Counted from the stretch's first letter, positions 42,101-51,245 are shown. The stretch: 64,000 nt of DNA from Herpetosiphon geysericola (GCF_001306135.1 NZ_LGKP01000006.1:62001-126000); one strand, 5' to 3'. Numbers and translations are program-made. Notes: generated from the sequence alone by a model not told the origin.

Positions 42101-45100
42101 GGTGCGGTCGCAGGGATTGTGACCAACAGCGCTAACGGTGCTCCGGTGGCTGATGCAACCGTGGCAATTAGCAACCAATATGTGAAAACCAAAGCTGATG
42201 GTAGCTTTGCAATTCGCTTGGAGCCAGGCAGCTATACCCTGACTGCTTCAAAAATTGGCTTTGCTGCTGACAGCGAAAGCTTAACGATTACGAATGGGGT
42301 TACTGCAACCCAAAATCTGGCAATTACCCCAGCGTTTGGCTACACCCCAGCCAGCTTGAGCCGCACCTTTAACTTTGGTGATGCTCCATTCACCGATACG
42401 GTTGGTTTGACATTGACCAACAATGACACCCAACCATTTACCTACACCATTCGCGAGCGCGTTGGCAATTCGACCGGTAAAATCTTGGTCGTTCAACGCT
42501 CTTCGGCCACATCGGCCACGGCTGCAACGACTGCTTTGACCGCGCTTGGCTATACCTTCGAATCAATCGATAATGTTGCCTTCGAAGCCCGTAGCTTGGC
42601 CAACCTGCAAACCTTCGATGCAGTGCTCTACTTCGGTGCAACTGGCGGTACTGGCAGTAGCCCGAACCCCAGCGAAAACAAGCTGACCGAATACTTGAAT
42701 GCTGGCGGCAAGCTGTTTATCGCCGATAACGACCTTGGTTACTACACCAACCCTGGCGTGTTCTACAAGACCATGCTTGACTCAACCTATGGTGGCGACG
42801 ATCCAGGCTCTGCTAACCGGGCCTTAACTGGCGCTGGTTTCATGGCTGGGGTAAATACAGCATCAGGCGATAGCTTCCCTGACTACTACACCCCAGGTAG
42901 CTCATCAACCGTGATCTTCCGCTATGTGAATAACGCAGTTGGCGGTAGCTTCATCCAACGTAATGGCTACAAAGCTGTTTACCTTGCAACCGACTTCGTC
43001 AACCTTGGTACAACTGCTGTTGGCGAAACGATCGAGCGCACTGTGCTTGGGCGTGTCTTGCAAGCCCTTGTTGGTGGCGATGGTTTAGCTTGGCTGAATG
43101 AAGTACCAGTAACTGGCGTGATTGCTAGTGGTGATACGACCAATGTTGCCATTGGTTGGTATCCATCGGCGGTAACTCAGCCAGGTACCTACACTGGTAG
43201 CTTGAGCCTTAGCTACTCATCAGTGATTAGCCAAACCTTCAATGTTCCAGTGACGATGGTCGTCAATCCATCAGCAACTCAAGCCCAAATCTCGGGTACG
43301 GTTGTTTCGTCTGGTGTCTGTGATACTGTGCCTGCTCCTGCAAGCGGCGCGAAGATCGTCATTACCTACACCAGTGGCTTGACCGCAACTACTACCACGA
43401 ACGCAGCTGGTCAATATAGCTTGTTCGTGCCAGAAGGTGGCACCTACACGGTTGCTGCTAGTGCCCTTGACCACCTTGGCCAATCACAAAGTGTAACAGT
43501 GGCTAACGGTGGCAATGTGACCCAAAACTTCACCTTGCGCTTGAACAAGCCTTGTGTGACGGTTAGCCCAAGTTCATTGAGCGCTTCACTGGTCTTGGGT
43601 GCTGCTCCAGTAACCCAAACCTTGGTTGTGACCAGCAAGGGTGCTCAGCCACTCAACGCAACCATCAGCGAACAAAGCCTCAGCGCCGTTAGCCAAGCTG
43701 GCTACACCATTGCTGAAGTTCCCTATAGCTGGATCGAAGCGAACGATGGCACTGACTTGGCTTTGACTGATGATGGCGCAGCCAATATCACCAGCCCATT
43801 CACCGTTACCATTTTCAACACCAGTAGCCGCAACCTGCGGGTCGGCAATAATGGTGGGATTTTGGTTGGGGCGACGACTGGCGATGTTGCAGCAAGCAAT
43901 GGCTCGTTACTGACGAGTAGCGTCAACAATCTCATCGCTCCATTCTGGGATGATATTGATGACGGCGCTGGCGGAGTCTTCTGGAAAGTTATTGGCACTG
44001 CGCCAAATCGTTCATTGATTGTTCAATGGAATAACCGCGCCCACTACGAAAACGTTGGTAGCGGCACGTTCCAAGTTGTGATCAAAGAACAAGGTGGCAT
44101 GGTCTACCAATACAAGGATGTCGATTACGGCGATGCAGCCTTCAACAATGGTGCTAGCGCAACCGTTGGTGTTCGCGGCGCAACCACGGCGCAAGCTGTT
44201 CAATACAGCTTCAACCAACCACGGGTGCGCAACGAAATGGCCTTGTGTGTCTCGGCAACCTGTGATGGGATTTCATGGTTGAGCGAATCGCCAACCACGA
44301 TTACTGGCTTGGCTGGTACGCCACCAAGCAACCAAGTTGTCAATGTCGTCTTCTCGACCACTGGTCTGACCCAAGCTGGGGTCTACACTGGCAACTTGAT
44401 CTTGACCCACAACAGCCCACAACCAGCAGTAACCATTCCAGTTACCTTGACGGTTACTGCGCCTGCCAACTTCGGTACGGTCAGCGGTACGGTTCAAGGC
44501 TTGGCTGCATGTGATGTCTCACCTGCTCCATTAAGTGGCGCAACCGTGACGATCAACACTGCAACCCCAACCGTCTTAACAACGAATGCTGCTGGCGCAT
44601 ATAGCTATAGCTTGGCTGCTGGAACCTACACGGTTACCATTGCTAAAGCTGGCTATGTGACCCAAACCTTCACCGTGACGGTTCCGGCAAGTGGTGCTGT
44701 AACCCAAAATGCCCAACTGCGCTTGAACGCGCCATGTTTGGATGTGGATACCACGCCAATCAGCGAAACTGTTGGCATCAACACCATCACGACCCAAACC
44801 CTCACCTTGGAAAACAATGGTGCTGCACCATTGACTTGGACGATTGGTGAATTGGCTGCAAATGGCCGCCCAGCCCCACGTGGTGAAGGTGTGCTCAGCC
44901 GAAACCCAGTAACGGCAAGCCAACGTCCTGCTGCTAGCCAGCAAACCGCTCCTGCTGAAGAAGTCATTCAGGATGGTGGCTTCGAGACAACCGTTGCTGT
45001 TGGCAATGGCAACACCAATCAGTTCTGGAGCCAAAGCTCAACCAACTTCGGCGTTGTGTTGTGTACAACCAGTTGTTCAACTGGTAGTAACGATATTCCA

Positions 45101-45733
45101 CATACCGGAACATGGTACGCTTGGTTCGGCGGGCTTGATCCAGCTCAATCCCCAGATGATGAAGTTGGTACCTTGTCACAAACCTTTACCGCTAATGGTA
45201 ATGCTTCTGGTACCTTATCATTCTGGTTAAATGTCGTTGACGACGGTGGTACCGCCAGTGACTATCTCAAGGTCAAGATCGATGGTACAACTGTCTATAC
45301 GGTAACCAATGCTCAAGCTGGAAACTTCACAGGTTATACCTTGATTGAAGTGCCAATTACTGCGGCAGTCTTGGCCGATACAACCAGCCATACATTGCTG
45401 TTTGACTCGTTCGTAGATGCAAGTGGTAACACCAACTTCTTTATCGACGATGTTTCGCTCGATATGGGTGGTGCTAGCGCTTCATGTACGCCAGACGTAG
45501 CTTCATGGGTTCGCGCAGTGCCAAATAGCGGCACGATTGCAGCCGATGGCTCAGCTAATGTGGCACTTGAATTCAACACCAACGGCTTGGCCGCTGGTCT
45601 CCACACGGTCAACCTGTGTGTTCAATCGAACGACACAACCAAGCCAAACGTTCAAATTCCAGTGACGATCAACGTGACTGAGAATGTTGACCCAACCCGC
45701 AAGGTCTACTTGCCTTGGGTGAACAAGAACTAA
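39197..45733 (+). CDS. Giant secreted subtilisin-like protease with repeat domains
   Basis: 2178 residues. The N-terminal signal peptide ends near AQPARAE (about residue 31). A pro-region leads to an S8 peptidase domain with catalytic Asp326 (VDVVDDGLD), His371 (GHGN) and Ser605 (SGTSHSTPAVAG). After it come several carboxypeptidase regulatory-like beta domains (starting with words such as SGTV/TGRV and NAAGxYS/YT), further Ig-like domains and a late jelly-roll-like segment near 1930-2090. The C-terminus ends VYLPWVNKN, a form seen at the end of many Chloroflexota exported proteins (memory, not searched). It is probably an extracellular, surface-held proteinase for feeding on other bacteria or polymers. 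Start at ATG 39197 with GGAGG five bases before. Confidence 0.9.
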   Translation: MAKFPFIRQAALIAMTLSLGLQGAAQPARAEVLRAPTATTKFLVEPNSPANKFVRTNGTLIADYGSFSVWQVADSNVNSLNQLAGAQAADLDTIGLRGISFNPLKNVPTVQSSLSQSPTADPQLWLVQFAGPLKDAWLDEITKAGAERVIYMPNNAYLIWANGQTLAKLDSLSKSNVAIQWAGAYHPEYRLAPELRQKASNPDAKGLVDVTIQFYNSATVERDVNEVLKASAQVYATPWQVLNFTTISVQVSEDALGPIARRANVYNVESWQAPQKFDERQGQILAGNVTTTGGKTVPSGPGYLQWLQSQGVPTDPNQYPIVDVVDDGLDNGTTSPGHPDFYVNGTMPGASRITAVGNCTNDSTGNGQAGHGNLNIGIVGGYNNLTGSPYVDGASSGITGGYRVGLGISPFGRMASTKIFNNAGIFNLTNCGGGSNYFGIIEMAYSHGAAISSNSWGASTGGAYSVSSQAFDQGTRDASSTTAGNQQMTHIIAAGNDGAGANTIGAPGTAKNVITVGATENVRDQGVLDGCNIPDADNADDLATFSSRGPTDDARIKPDIMAPGTHVMGPAPQIGSFDGTGVCGPASGTHYPNGQTLYTWSSGTSHSTPAVAGTASLLYTKYRTSFGGGVAPSPAMLKAYMLASTRYLNGANTGGSLPSNTQGWGDVNLTPALDSTQRILVDQTRTFGATGEEFTQVGQIAESTKPVRITLAWTDAAGSTTGNSYVNDLDLEVTAGGQTYKGNVFNGALSTTGGTADNKNNVEGVYLPAGTTGTIQVKVIARNIAGDAIPGNADTTDQDFALYVYNGSVGPTGTLTGRVAQSNNNPVAGATVRTSAGASALTNASGNYSMVVPVGTYAVTASLQGAFQAVPSVTITQNVTTTQNFTLSYGSISGTVRDAFTPSNAVAGATVSVPGYSTITNAAGQYTIPVANVGSTTVTVSAPKYVTQSQTVTVADATNATQDFSLAAGAVAGIVTNSANGAPVADATVAISNQYVKTKADGSFAIRLEPGSYTLTASKIGFAADSESLTITNGVTATQNLAITPAFGYTPASLSRTFNFGDAPFTDTVGLTLTNNDTQPFTYTIRERVGNSTGKILVVQRSSATSATAATTALTALGYTFESIDNVAFEARSLANLQTFDAVLYFGATGGTGSSPNPSENKLTEYLNAGGKLFIADNDLGYYTNPGVFYKTMLDSTYGGDDPGSANRALTGAGFMAGVNTASGDSFPDYYTPGSSSTVIFRYVNNAVGGSFIQRNGYKAVYLATDFVNLGTTAVGETIERTVLGRVLQALVGGDGLAWLNEVPVTGVIASGDTTNVAIGWYPSAVTQPGTYTGSLSLSYSSVISQTFNVPVTMVVNPSATQAQISGTVVSSGVCDTVPAPASGAKIVITYTSGLTATTTTNAAGQYSLFVPEGGTYTVAASALDHLGQSQSVTVANGGNVTQNFTLRLNKPCVTVSPSSLSASLVLGAAPVTQTLVVTSKGAQPLNATISEQSLSAVSQAGYTIAEVPYSWIEANDGTDLALTDDGAANITSPFTVTIFNTSSRNLRVGNNGGILVGATTGDVAASNGSLLTSSVNNLIAPFWDDIDDGAGGVFWKVIGTAPNRSLIVQWNNRAHYENVGSGTFQVVIKEQGGMVYQYKDVDYGDAAFNNGASATVGVRGATTAQAVQYSFNQPRVRNEMALCVSATCDGISWLSESPTTITGLAGTPPSNQVVNVVFSTTGLTQAGVYTGNLILTHNSPQPAVTIPVTLTVTAPANFGTVSGTVQGLAACDVSPAPLSGATVTINTATPTVLTTNAAGAYSYSLAAGTYTVTIAKAGYVTQTFTVTVPASGAVTQNAQLRLNAPCLDVDTTPISETVGINTITTQTLTLENNGAAPLTWTIGELAANGRPAPRGEGVLSRNPVTASQRPAASQQTAPAEEVIQDGGFETTVAVGNGNTNQFWSQSSTNFGVVLCTTSCSTGSNDIPHTGTWYAWFGGLDPAQSPDDEVGTLSQTFTANGNASGTLSFWLNVVDDGGTASDYLKVKIDGTTVYTVTNAQAGNFTGYTLIEVPITAAVLADTTSHTLLFDSFVDASGNTNFFIDDVSLDMGGASASCTPDVASWVRAVPNSGTIAADGSANVALEFNTNGLAAGLHTVNLCVQSNDTTKPNVQIPVTINVTENVDPTRKVYLPWVNKN

Positions 45734-45738
45734 AATCC

Positions 45739-45772
45739 TTGGCGGCTCCTGGGCTTGCTCAGGAGCCGCCAA
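45739..45772 (+). terminator. Terminator of the subtilase gene
   Basis: TTGGCGGCTCCTG (45739-45751) pairs perfectly with CAGGAGCCGCCAA (45760-45772), five bases after the stop. T residues after it are few. Confidence 0.8.
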
Positions 45773-45789
45773 TGGCTTTGGTTAACCAA

Positions 45790-45824
45790 AAAGCCCGCCT
45801 TGGAAGTTCTCCAAGGCGGGCTTT
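45790..45824 (-). terminator. Terminator of the RNase J gene
   Basis: AAAGCCCGCCTTGG (45790-45803) pairs with CCAAGGCGGGCTTT (45811-45824); on the minus strand TTGG follows the stem's own T-run. It lies between the two convergent genes, 15 bases past the RNase J stop. Confidence 0.85.
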
Positions 45825-45838
45825 CATTAGCTGTTTTT

Positions 45839-47548
45839 TTAGACTTCCATTACGACCGGAATAACCATTGGGCGACGGCGGGTGCGTTCGTAGAGATAGC
45901 GCCCAACCACTTCTTTGATTTTGCGCGCTGCTGGCGATGAAACTGCTGGCGAGTTGCCCTCGGCGGTTTCTTCACCATCGCTGAAGGCCCGCGCTGGCAC
46001 AACGTAGCTTTCGCTAAACGAAGCCCGCACTGCTTCCTTGGCTCCCTCGATCAAATCAGTTGAGTCACGGGTCGATACAAAGCCACGGCTGACAATATCT
46101 GGCCCGGCTACCAAATTGCCAGTTTGCAATTCGACTGAAACAACGACCATCAAAATGCCATCTTTGGCCAACATTTGGCGGTCGCGAACCACGGCGCCAC
46201 CAATATCGCCAACCGAAACGCCATCAACAAAGACATGCCCAACTGGCGCACGGCTAACCAATTTGCCATAGTTTTGGCTGAATTCCATAATCGAGCCACC
46301 CTCGGCAATCAGCACATTGTCGCCATTAAAGCCCATGCCCTCGGCCAATTGCTTGTAACGCGCAAGGTGGCGATAATCGCCGTGGAACGGGATGACATAT
46401 TGTGGCTGCACCAAGTTGAGCAACATTTTTAGCTCTTCTTGGGCTGCGTGCCCCGAAACGTGGACTGGCAAATCTGAACCATAAATCACATTCGCGCCAA
46501 GTTTATACAAGTTGTCGATCACTTTGTAGACCGAAACTTCGTTGCCTGGAATTGGCGAGGCCGAAATAACGACCGTATCGCCACGCTGAATCGAAATTTG
46601 GCGATGATCGCGGTTGGCCATGCGCGAAAGCGCCGCCATTGGTTCGCCTTGGCTGCCAGTACAGACAATGGCAATTTGATCATCAGGCAGGTTTTTCATA
46701 TCGCCTGGCCGAATCAACACGCCATCGGGTACTTCCAAATAGCCCAATTCGCGCGCAATCGAGGTGTTATTTTCCATCGAGCGGCCAACAGGCACGACCT
46801 TGCGGCCATAATCAATCGCTGCATTAATCGCCATTTGCACCCGCGAAATATTCGAGGCAAAGGTGGCCATAATCACCCGCCCAGGTGCGGTAGCAAAAAT
46901 TTGATCAAAGGCATCGCCAACCACGCGCTCCGATGGCGTGTAGCCCTTCGATTCCACCCGCACACAGTCGGTCACCAGAACAATGGGATTGCGGCGGCCA
47001 AAATCAACCAAGCGATCGATTTCGGTTGGCCAGTTATCAACTGGCGTGTGGTCAAGCTTCCAGTCGGTGATATACAAGGCCAAGCCTGCTGGCGAGGTCA
47101 AGCCAAAGCCGACCGAATCGGGGATGGAGTGGGCAATGTGGAATGGCTCAATCGTGAAGCAGCCAAGCTGGAATTTATCGCCTGGGGCAATTGTTTTGGT
47201 CGAAACTTTATCGGTCAAGCGATGTTCTTTGAGCTTATTCGAGAGCAAGCCCAAGGTCAAAGTCGTGCCATAGACCGTGGGAAAGCCCAAATCGCCAATC
47301 AACCACGGCACAGCCCCAATATGGTCTTCGTGGCCGTGGGTGAGCAACACGCCGCGAATATTGGCAACTTTATCGCGTAGGTAGGTAATGTCGGGCAACA
47401 CCAAATCCACGCCCATCATCTCGCTTTCGGGAAACATCACGCCCATATCGCAGATGATAATATCTTCTTCATACTCAAAAACCCACATGTTGCGGCCAAC
47501 TTCCGATGCGCCCCCAAGTGGGATAACCCGTAATTTGTTTTTAGTCAT
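45839..47548 (-). CDS. rnj: Ribonuclease J
   Basis: 569-residue metallo-beta-lactamase/beta-CASP nuclease with endo- and 5'-exonuclease activity in mRNA decay and rRNA processing. The zinc motif HGHEDH is at residues 71-76 (LTHGHEDHIGAVPW), with later metal ligands in EPFHIAHSIPDSVGF and VSGHAAQEEL. The C-terminal domain and length fit RNase J1/J2. The ATG at 47548 is set by family alignment; no ribosome-binding site precedes it. Instead a short frame with a strong AAAGGAG overlaps the start, suggesting coupled translation. The stop is followed by a strong terminator. Confidence 0.95.
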   Translation of the reverse strand: MTKNKLRVIPLGGASEVGRNMWVFEYEEDIIICDMGVMFPESEMMGVDLVLPDITYLRDKVANIRGVLLTHGHEDHIGAVPWLIGDLGFPTVYGTTLTLGLLSNKLKEHRLTDKVSTKTIAPGDKFQLGCFTIEPFHIAHSIPDSVGFGLTSPAGLALYITDWKLDHTPVDNWPTEIDRLVDFGRRNPIVLVTDCVRVESKGYTPSERVVGDAFDQIFATAPGRVIMATFASNISRVQMAINAAIDYGRKVVPVGRSMENNTSIARELGYLEVPDGVLIRPGDMKNLPDDQIAIVCTGSQGEPMAALSRMANRDHRQISIQRGDTVVISASPIPGNEVSVYKVIDNLYKLGANVIYGSDLPVHVSGHAAQEELKMLLNLVQPQYVIPFHGDYRHLARYKQLAEGMGFNGDNVLIAEGGSIMEFSQNYGKLVSRAPVGHVFVDGVSVGDIGGAVVRDRQMLAKDGILMVVVSVELQTGNLVAGPDIVSRGFVSTRDSTDLIEGAKEAVRASFSESYVVPARAFSDGEETAEGNSPAVSSPAARKIKEVVGRYLYERTRRRPMVIPVVMEV

Positions 47549-47591
47549 ACGAATACAAACCACAGTGCAAGCAGGCTCGCACTGTCGTCAT
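47541..47591 (-). CDS. Possible 16-residue leader peptide overlapping the RNase J start
   Basis: ATG 47591 follows AAAGGAGCC and opens MTTVRACLHCGLYSYD, ending at TAA 47541-47543, eight bases inside the RNase J gene in another frame. The inverted repeat CAGTGC...GCACTG lies within it. Because RNase J itself lacks a ribosome-binding site, re-initiation after this peptide would explain its translation (inference). The CxxC pair is noted but no function is claimed. Confidence 0.5.
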   Translation of the reverse strand: MTTVRACLHCGLYSYD

Positions 47592-47715
47592 GGCTCCTTT
47601 CATGGATAATCCCAACCCCATTGGCTGAGATAGTTGTTAAATAAAGCTTCTTGGTCGTACCACTCCACATAACGATGAGTAGCAGTTCTTCAGATCACAG
47701 CGTAGGCCAGCTGAC

Positions 47716-48237
47716 CTAAACTGCATTATTGGGCCAATGCTGCTTGATTTGGCTTAACAAGCTGGTTAATTGGCCAGATGTGGCATACAACGGCACTTTA
47801 TTGCAATAATGGCGATAAAACCAACGCCGATACCATGGCGCTTTGCCGAATGCGTCTGTCATCAGCACATCGATGCGCTGCACATAATCATCGTAGCTAT
47901 AGGCTGGCCGCAATTGCTCAACTGCCTGCCACGGATAAAATTGTAGCAAGCCAATTGTGCGAATCGTCAAGCCATCAGCTTCAAATTGATAGCTGGTTTG
48001 CCATTCCAAGAGCAATTGCCACAGCATGCGTGGCAAGCTCAAGCCCAAACTCAGCAAAAGAAAGGCTGTGGTTTTTTGACCAGCAGTCCAAGTTGGCGCT
48101 TGCTGTTGCCATGAACGAAACAAGGCACTTAATTCTAAGCCCAACAGATTAAATAGCAACCACCATGTGGCGATTAATAAGCCAGTGTTCAGCAAACCCA
48201 GCCCAATTAATGATCTGCGTTGCCGAAAAAAGCTCAT
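47716..48237 (-). CDS. Two-helix membrane protein with a PH-like C-terminal part
   Basis: 173 residues: two membrane helices (about 10-32 and 55-75) and a C-terminal region (about 85-170) with the pattern YQFEADGLTIRTIGLLQFYPWQAVEQL, which resembles the bacterial PH-like/YcxB-like fold. The function is unknown. The ATG at 48237 has AGAGGA about nine bases upstream. It follows the uracil-DNA glycosylase gene on the same strand by 59 bases. Confidence 0.65.
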   Translation of the reverse strand: MSFFRQRRSLIGLGLLNTGLLIATWWLLFNLLGLELSALFRSWQQQAPTWTAGQKTTAFLLLSLGLSLPRMLWQLLLEWQTSYQFEADGLTIRTIGLLQFYPWQAVEQLRPAYSYDDYVQRIDVLMTDAFGKAPWYRRWFYRHYCNKVPLYATSGQLTSLLSQIKQHWPNNAV

Positions 48238-48296
48238 GCATAATCCTCTTCGCTAAATCAACCAATTCGGATGTTCTGTGGTTTCTGCACTGAGAC

Positions 48297-48947
48297 CTAA
48301 AACATTGATGTTTGGTGTGGCGGCGTTGGCTGGTCGTTTTCAGGCTCGCTTGGTTGGCCTGCTTCTTCGTGTAAGCGCTGGTTGAGCCGCGCAATTAGCC
48401 GTGGAACCAGCCGAATATCGGCGATTGCATCGGGCATGGCGTTCATGTTGCGCAGCACATAGGCTGGGTGAAACAAGGGTAAAAATACTGTTTGGCCAAC
48501 CCGTTTCACGCCCCGAATGCCATGAATTTTAGTAATTTTGCCACCAGGGAAAAATTTGTTCATCGAATGCCGCCCAAGGGTCGCAATCAACTTGGGAGCC
48601 AAGGCCGCAATTTGGCGATCTAAAAATTGGGCACAAGCGGCAATTTCGCTTGGCTCAGGGTCGCGGTTGCCAGGTGGCCGACATTTGACCACATTGGCGA
48701 TAAACACCTGTTCACGGGTAAGGCCAATTTCGGCCAGCCATTGTTCCAGTAAGTCGCCCGAAGGCCCAACGAAAGGCCGACCAAGCGCATCTTCACGTTG
48801 GCCAGGCCCCTCACCAATTAACAAAATTTCGGCATCGGCTGGGCCTTCGCCCGGCACTGCATTGGTTCGGGTGCGACAAAGTGGGCAAGCAGTGCAGTGG
48901 GCGACTTCTTCAGCAATCAGTGCCAAGGTTGCTGCTGCATCGGTCAT
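48297..48947 (-). CDS. udg: Type-4 (family 4) uracil-DNA glycosylase
   Basis: 216-residue Fe-S uracil-DNA glycosylase that removes uracil from DNA. Signatures are the N-terminal cysteine pair in HCTACPLC, the active-site GEGPGQREDALGRPFVGPSG (about residues 47-66), NVVKCRPPGNRDP with a third cysteine, and FHPAYVLRN, motif 2 of the family. The C-terminal 20 residues are Pro/Gln-rich. The ATG at 48947 lacks a strong ribosome-binding site. No related repair gene is directly adjacent. Confidence 0.93.
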   Translation of the reverse strand: MTDAAATLALIAEEVAHCTACPLCRTRTNAVPGEGPADAEILLIGEGPGQREDALGRPFVGPSGDLLEQWLAEIGLTREQVFIANVVKCRPPGNRDPEPSEIAACAQFLDRQIAALAPKLIATLGRHSMNKFFPGGKITKIHGIRGVKRVGQTVFLPLFHPAYVLRNMNAMPDAIADIRLVPRLIARLNQRLHEEAGQPSEPENDQPTPPHQTSMF

Positions 48948-49046
48948 AGGCGCAATTTAAACCCAGAGTTGCTCAAAACCTTAATCAAACATCGTTTGCA
49001 TGTTTTGATATTGTACACGAATTTAAGCTTGTCTGATTCTGGATAG

Positions 49047-49661
49047 CTATTTGACACTCACCCGCTGACCAAACTTGCTTTCGGTGCCGTTGCGGAGGCG
49101 GGTAATATTATCGCGGTGCGAAACAACCACCGCTAAGGCAATCAAGCCACAGTAGGTCACAATTGCGATGTGGGTTTGATCGAGCGCAAAAAATATGCCA
49201 GCAGTAACTGCCGCCGCGATGCTCGCCAAAATTGAGGCCAACGAAACATAGCGGGTCAACCAAACAACCAGCCACCAAACTATGGCCGCTGCCACAAAGC
49301 CCCAAGGGAACAGGCCTAAAACACCGCCCAAGCCAGTGGCCACGCCGCGCCCGCCATGAAAGCCTGCAAAAATTGGGTAGATATGGCCAACGACGGCAAT
49401 AATTGCTGCCAGCACCATGGCCCAAGCATTATCGGGCAAGAGCCACCGCGCGACCCAAATTGCTGCAATGCCTTTGAGCGCATCGAGCACAAACACCAAA
49501 CCGCCATAGCGCGGCCCCATGGTGCGCAGCACGTTGGTCGCGCCGGTGCGCTTGGAACCAAACGACCGAACATCAATCCCACCAACCATGCGCCCAATCA
49601 GCAATCCAAAAGGAATTGACCCAAGCAAATAACTGATTACAGTAATCAGCAGGTAATTCAC
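49047..49661 (-). CDS. plsY: Acyl-phosphate glycerol-3-phosphate acyltransferase
   Basis: 204-residue membrane enzyme that makes lysophosphatidic acid from acyl phosphate and glycerol-3-phosphate. The three PlsY motifs are present: GSKRTGATNVLR (about 35-46), GFHGGRGVATG (about 100-110) and VSHRDNITRLRNGTE near the C-terminus, and there are about six membrane helices. It follows pgsA with nine bases between, so the two phospholipid genes form an operon. The ATG 49661 has AGGAG-like GGAGGC upstream. Confidence 0.96.
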   Translation of the reverse strand: MNYLLITVISYLLGSIPFGLLIGRMVGGIDVRSFGSKRTGATNVLRTMGPRYGGLVFVLDALKGIAAIWVARWLLPDNAWAMVLAAIIAVVGHIYPIFAGFHGGRGVATGLGGVLGLFPWGFVAAAIVWWLVVWLTRYVSLASILASIAAAVTAGIFFALDQTHIAIVTYCGLIALAVVVSHRDNITRLRNGTESKFGQRVSVK

Positions 49662-49670
49662 GCAGCCTCC

Positions 49671-50381
49671 TTAGTCTTGGTTTTGGCGTGGTGGTTGGCG
49701 GAAAATCTCGCGAGCAGCCCAAATATATTCAACTCCCGACATGATGGTGAGCAACACCGCCAGCCACAAGACAATTGATGATAAATGGCTAAGCCACGTC
49801 AAGCCGCCACCAAAATCAATTGCATTGAACCAGCCAGCGCGGTCGATATTGGCGCGAACCATAATCCAGCCAAGCGCAATAATCGTGATGATCATTTTGA
49901 GCTTGCCCCAGCGCCCCGATGGAATAACCACGCCTTCGGAAGCAGCTAGCGAGCGCAAACCAGTAACCACAAATTCGCGCACCAAAATAATAATCGCCGC
50001 CCAAGGCGCAAGCAGGTTGGTTGCAACCAAACAAATCAGAATGCCGGCAGTATAAATTTTATCGGCAGTGAGATCAAGGAAGATGCCTAAGTTGCTGACC
50101 CAGCCATATTTGCGGGCCAATTGGCCATCAAGCAAATCGGTGATTGCGACGATTGCATAAAACCAAAATGCCCAGAAATAGCTGACGGCAGTGTCGTTAA
50201 GCAACAACATCAACAACGGAATCGTTGCGATGATCCGAATCGAACTTAAAATGTTGGCCCAGTTCCATGGGTTCACCCAAGGCTTACGCCCAGCCCGCTC
50301 CTTCCTACGAAGCAGCGGGGGGCGTTTACTGCGTTGAAAACGCGGAGCGGGTGATTGCCCTGATGAAGGTGCATTACTCAT
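49671..50381 (-). CDS. pgsA: CDP-diacylglycerol-glycerol-3-phosphate 3-phosphatidyltransferase
   Basis: 236-residue membrane enzyme that makes phosphatidylglycerol phosphate. The CDP-alcohol phosphotransferase motif D-x2-DG-x2-AR-x8-G-x3-D-x3-D reads TDLLDGQLAR...GIFLDLTADK (about residues 82-108). An unusually long basic, proline-rich N-terminal tail (about 35 residues) precedes the first helix. The start lies three bases after the stop of the transaldolase gene. Operon order is fsa-pgsA-plsY. Confidence 0.94.
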   Translation of the reverse strand: MSNAPSSGQSPAPRFQRSKRPPLLRRKERAGRKPWVNPWNWANILSSIRIIATIPLLMLLLNDTAVSYFWAFWFYAIVAITDLLDGQLARKYGWVSNLGIFLDLTADKIYTAGILICLVATNLLAPWAAIIILVREFVVTGLRSLAASEGVVIPSGRWGKLKMIITIIALGWIMVRANIDRAGWFNAIDFGGGLTWLSHLSSIVLWLAVLLTIMSGVEYIWAAREIFRQPPRQNQD

Positions 50382-50384
50382 TGA

Positions 50385-51050
50385 TTACTCAGCAAACACA
50401 GTTGCGGCATCGGGAACTTGTTTCCAATCAACTAAGAAGGTTTCGATGCCTTTGTCAGTTAACGGGTGCTTGACCAATTGTTGCAGCACTTTGAACGGCA
50501 TAGTAGCAACATGCGAGCCAGCCAATGCCGATTGCAGCACGTGTACTGGGTGGCGAATTGAGGCAGCCAAAACTTCGGTTTGGAGATTGTAATTCTTGAA
50601 GATTTGCACAATATCGCGAATCAAAATCATGCCATCTTGGCCGATATCGTCGAGCCGCCCAAGGAATGGGCTAACGAAGGTTGCGCCAGCTTTGGCTGCC
50701 AACAAGGCTTGTGAGGCCGAAAACACCAAGGTTACGTTGGTTTTGATGCCTTCGCTGGTCAATTGCTTGACAGCTTTCAAGCCTTCGGCCATCAAGGGAA
50801 CTTTAACCACAATGTTTGGTGCCCATTTGGCCAAAATGCGGCCTTCGCGGACTATTTCATCTGCTTGTAAGGCCACGGTTTCAGCACTGACTGGGCCTGG
50901 GCAAATTTCAACAATTTCTAAAACTACATCACGGAAGTTACGGCCTGCTTTTGCTGCTAATGAAGGGTTGGTGGTCACACCATCAACAACGCCCATCGCC
51001 ACACCTTGGCGAATTTCTTCTACATCAGCAGTATCCAAAAAGATTTTCAT
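50385..51050 (-). CDS. tal: Transaldolase / fructose-6-phosphate aldolase-like (TalC type)
   Basis: 221-residue short transaldolase. The Schiff-base lysine is Lys83 in [17 protein letters not shown] and GVTTNPSL at the N-terminus and [23 protein letters not shown] are family hallmarks. Members either transfer dihydroxyacetone units in the pentose phosphate pathway or split fructose-6-phosphate; the sequence does not decide. The ATG 51050 has AGGAG nine bases before it. It heads the pgsA-plsY operon, a link without an obvious pathway reason. Confidence 0.92.
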   Translation of the reverse strand: MKIFLDTADVEEIRQGVAMGVVDGVTTNPSLAAKAGRNFRDVVLEIVEICPGPVSAETVALQADEIVREGRILAKWAPNIVVKVPLMAEGLKAVKQLTSEGIKTNVTLVFSASQALLAAKAGATFVSPFLGRLDDIGQDGMILIRDIVQIFKNYNLQTEVLAASIRHPVHVLQSALAGSHVATMPFKVLQQLVKHPLTDKGIETFLVDWKQVPDAATVFAE

Positions 51051-51245
51051 CCAGTTGCTCCTTTGATTGCCCTGGTTAGAACCTATGCCTCTCAGACTTC
51101 CTCTTGCATTATAGCAGCATAATGCGCTGCATTATACCTATGCAGCTTTGGATATGAAGTTCAATAAATTCGGTATCAGGGCTGAGTTTTGACCTACGCT
51201 ACTTTGTTATAGTTCCTAAAAGCGTTAATTATTGGGAGGTGTGTG

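Noticed and set aside
42160-45700. Many long opposite-strand frames inside the giant protease gene
   Set aside because: They arise from the regular GC-skewed codon pattern of the repeats and carry no start signals or recognised domains.
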